Source of the DNA: Rothia similimucilaginosa
GTDB lineage: Bacteria; Actinomycetota; Actinomycetes; Actinomycetales; Micrococcaceae
Assembly: GCF_029850875.1 (NCBI RefSeq)
Contig: NZ_JAOVAM010000003.1
Span: 62,001 to 126,000, forward strand
DNA: 64,000 bases
Direction: 5' to 3'
Shown here: one piece after another, positions 61,764 to 64,000 of the stretch
Position numbering within the stretch: the first letter of the stretch is position 1
How the letters are laid out: every line of letters begins with the position of its first letter
Made by a program: the position numbers and the translations under genes
Notes under the pieces: model-generated
Told to the model about the DNA's origin: nothing
The model's input: the letters and a program-made list of their open reading frames with translations, nothing else
The model's database searches: none

Positions 61764-64000
<2,237 letters not shown>

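Overview
The window is high-GC DNA from an actinobacterium. Gene content and order (nth, NUDIX, marP, crp, ridA, DUF4177, ponA2-type PBP and metallophosphoesterase; a helicase next to a Tad locus; a sterol-carrier-like gene, purF, purM) match the order I remember from Mycobacterium tuberculosis Rv3649-Rv3683 and Rv0807-Rv0810c. ArsA-type ATPases, whiB4, mycolate genes and PASTA domains are absent. Together with lactate use, LAxTG sortase substrates and the codon style, this suggests Micrococcaceae, most likely an oral Rothia. The genus call is inference.

Layout. 1-5.2 kb: a cut flavin monooxygenase with a clear promoter/operator, a GyrI-like protein, the tRNA hydroxylase TrhO and an MrfA-type helicase. 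5.3-10 kb: a compact Tad/Flp-type secretion-pilus operon (ATPase, one F protein, DUF4244 pilin-like protein, two TadE-like proteins). 10.2-21.6 kb: family A polymerase, NUDIX, nth, aroQ, marP, crp, NUDIX, ridA, DUF4177, class A PBP. 21.6-26.6 kb: metallophosphoesterase and a heterodimeric ABC exporter, then tRNA-Pro(CGG). 26.9-29.9 kb: a polytopic DUF418-like membrane protein and a CPA2 antiporter. 30.2-32.1 kb: a long structured leader with an 8-codon reading frame ahead of a cytochrome b561-molybdopterin oxidoreductase. 32.3-39 kb: lactate regulon (lutABC, lctP, FadR-type regulator, palindromic operators). 39-47.1 kb: purC, purD, SemiSWEET, asparaginase, a sterol-carrier-like protein, purF and purM. 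47.2-53.4 kb: accessory insertion with a decayed gene, secreted subtilase, GT2-GtrA transferase and phosphodiester glycosidase; then DUF3073. 54-57.7 kb: envelope module (beta-helix lipoprotein, VTC-domain protein, DUF4956 membrane protein). 58-60.5 kb: two paralogous Excalibur/LAxTG wall proteins. 60.6-64 kb: sirtuin and the C-terminal part of ClpB.

Most promising for new biology: the four-way-junction leader RNA at 30.3 kb with its short reading frame; the VTC/DUF4956/beta-helix lipoprotein module without a visible CotH kinase; and the DUF4244 pilin-like protein with a long cysteine-containing N-terminal extension and two plausible starts. Start codons were moved from the longest reading frame where a ribosome site or overlap supported it. 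No database search was possible, so family names rest on motif recognition.
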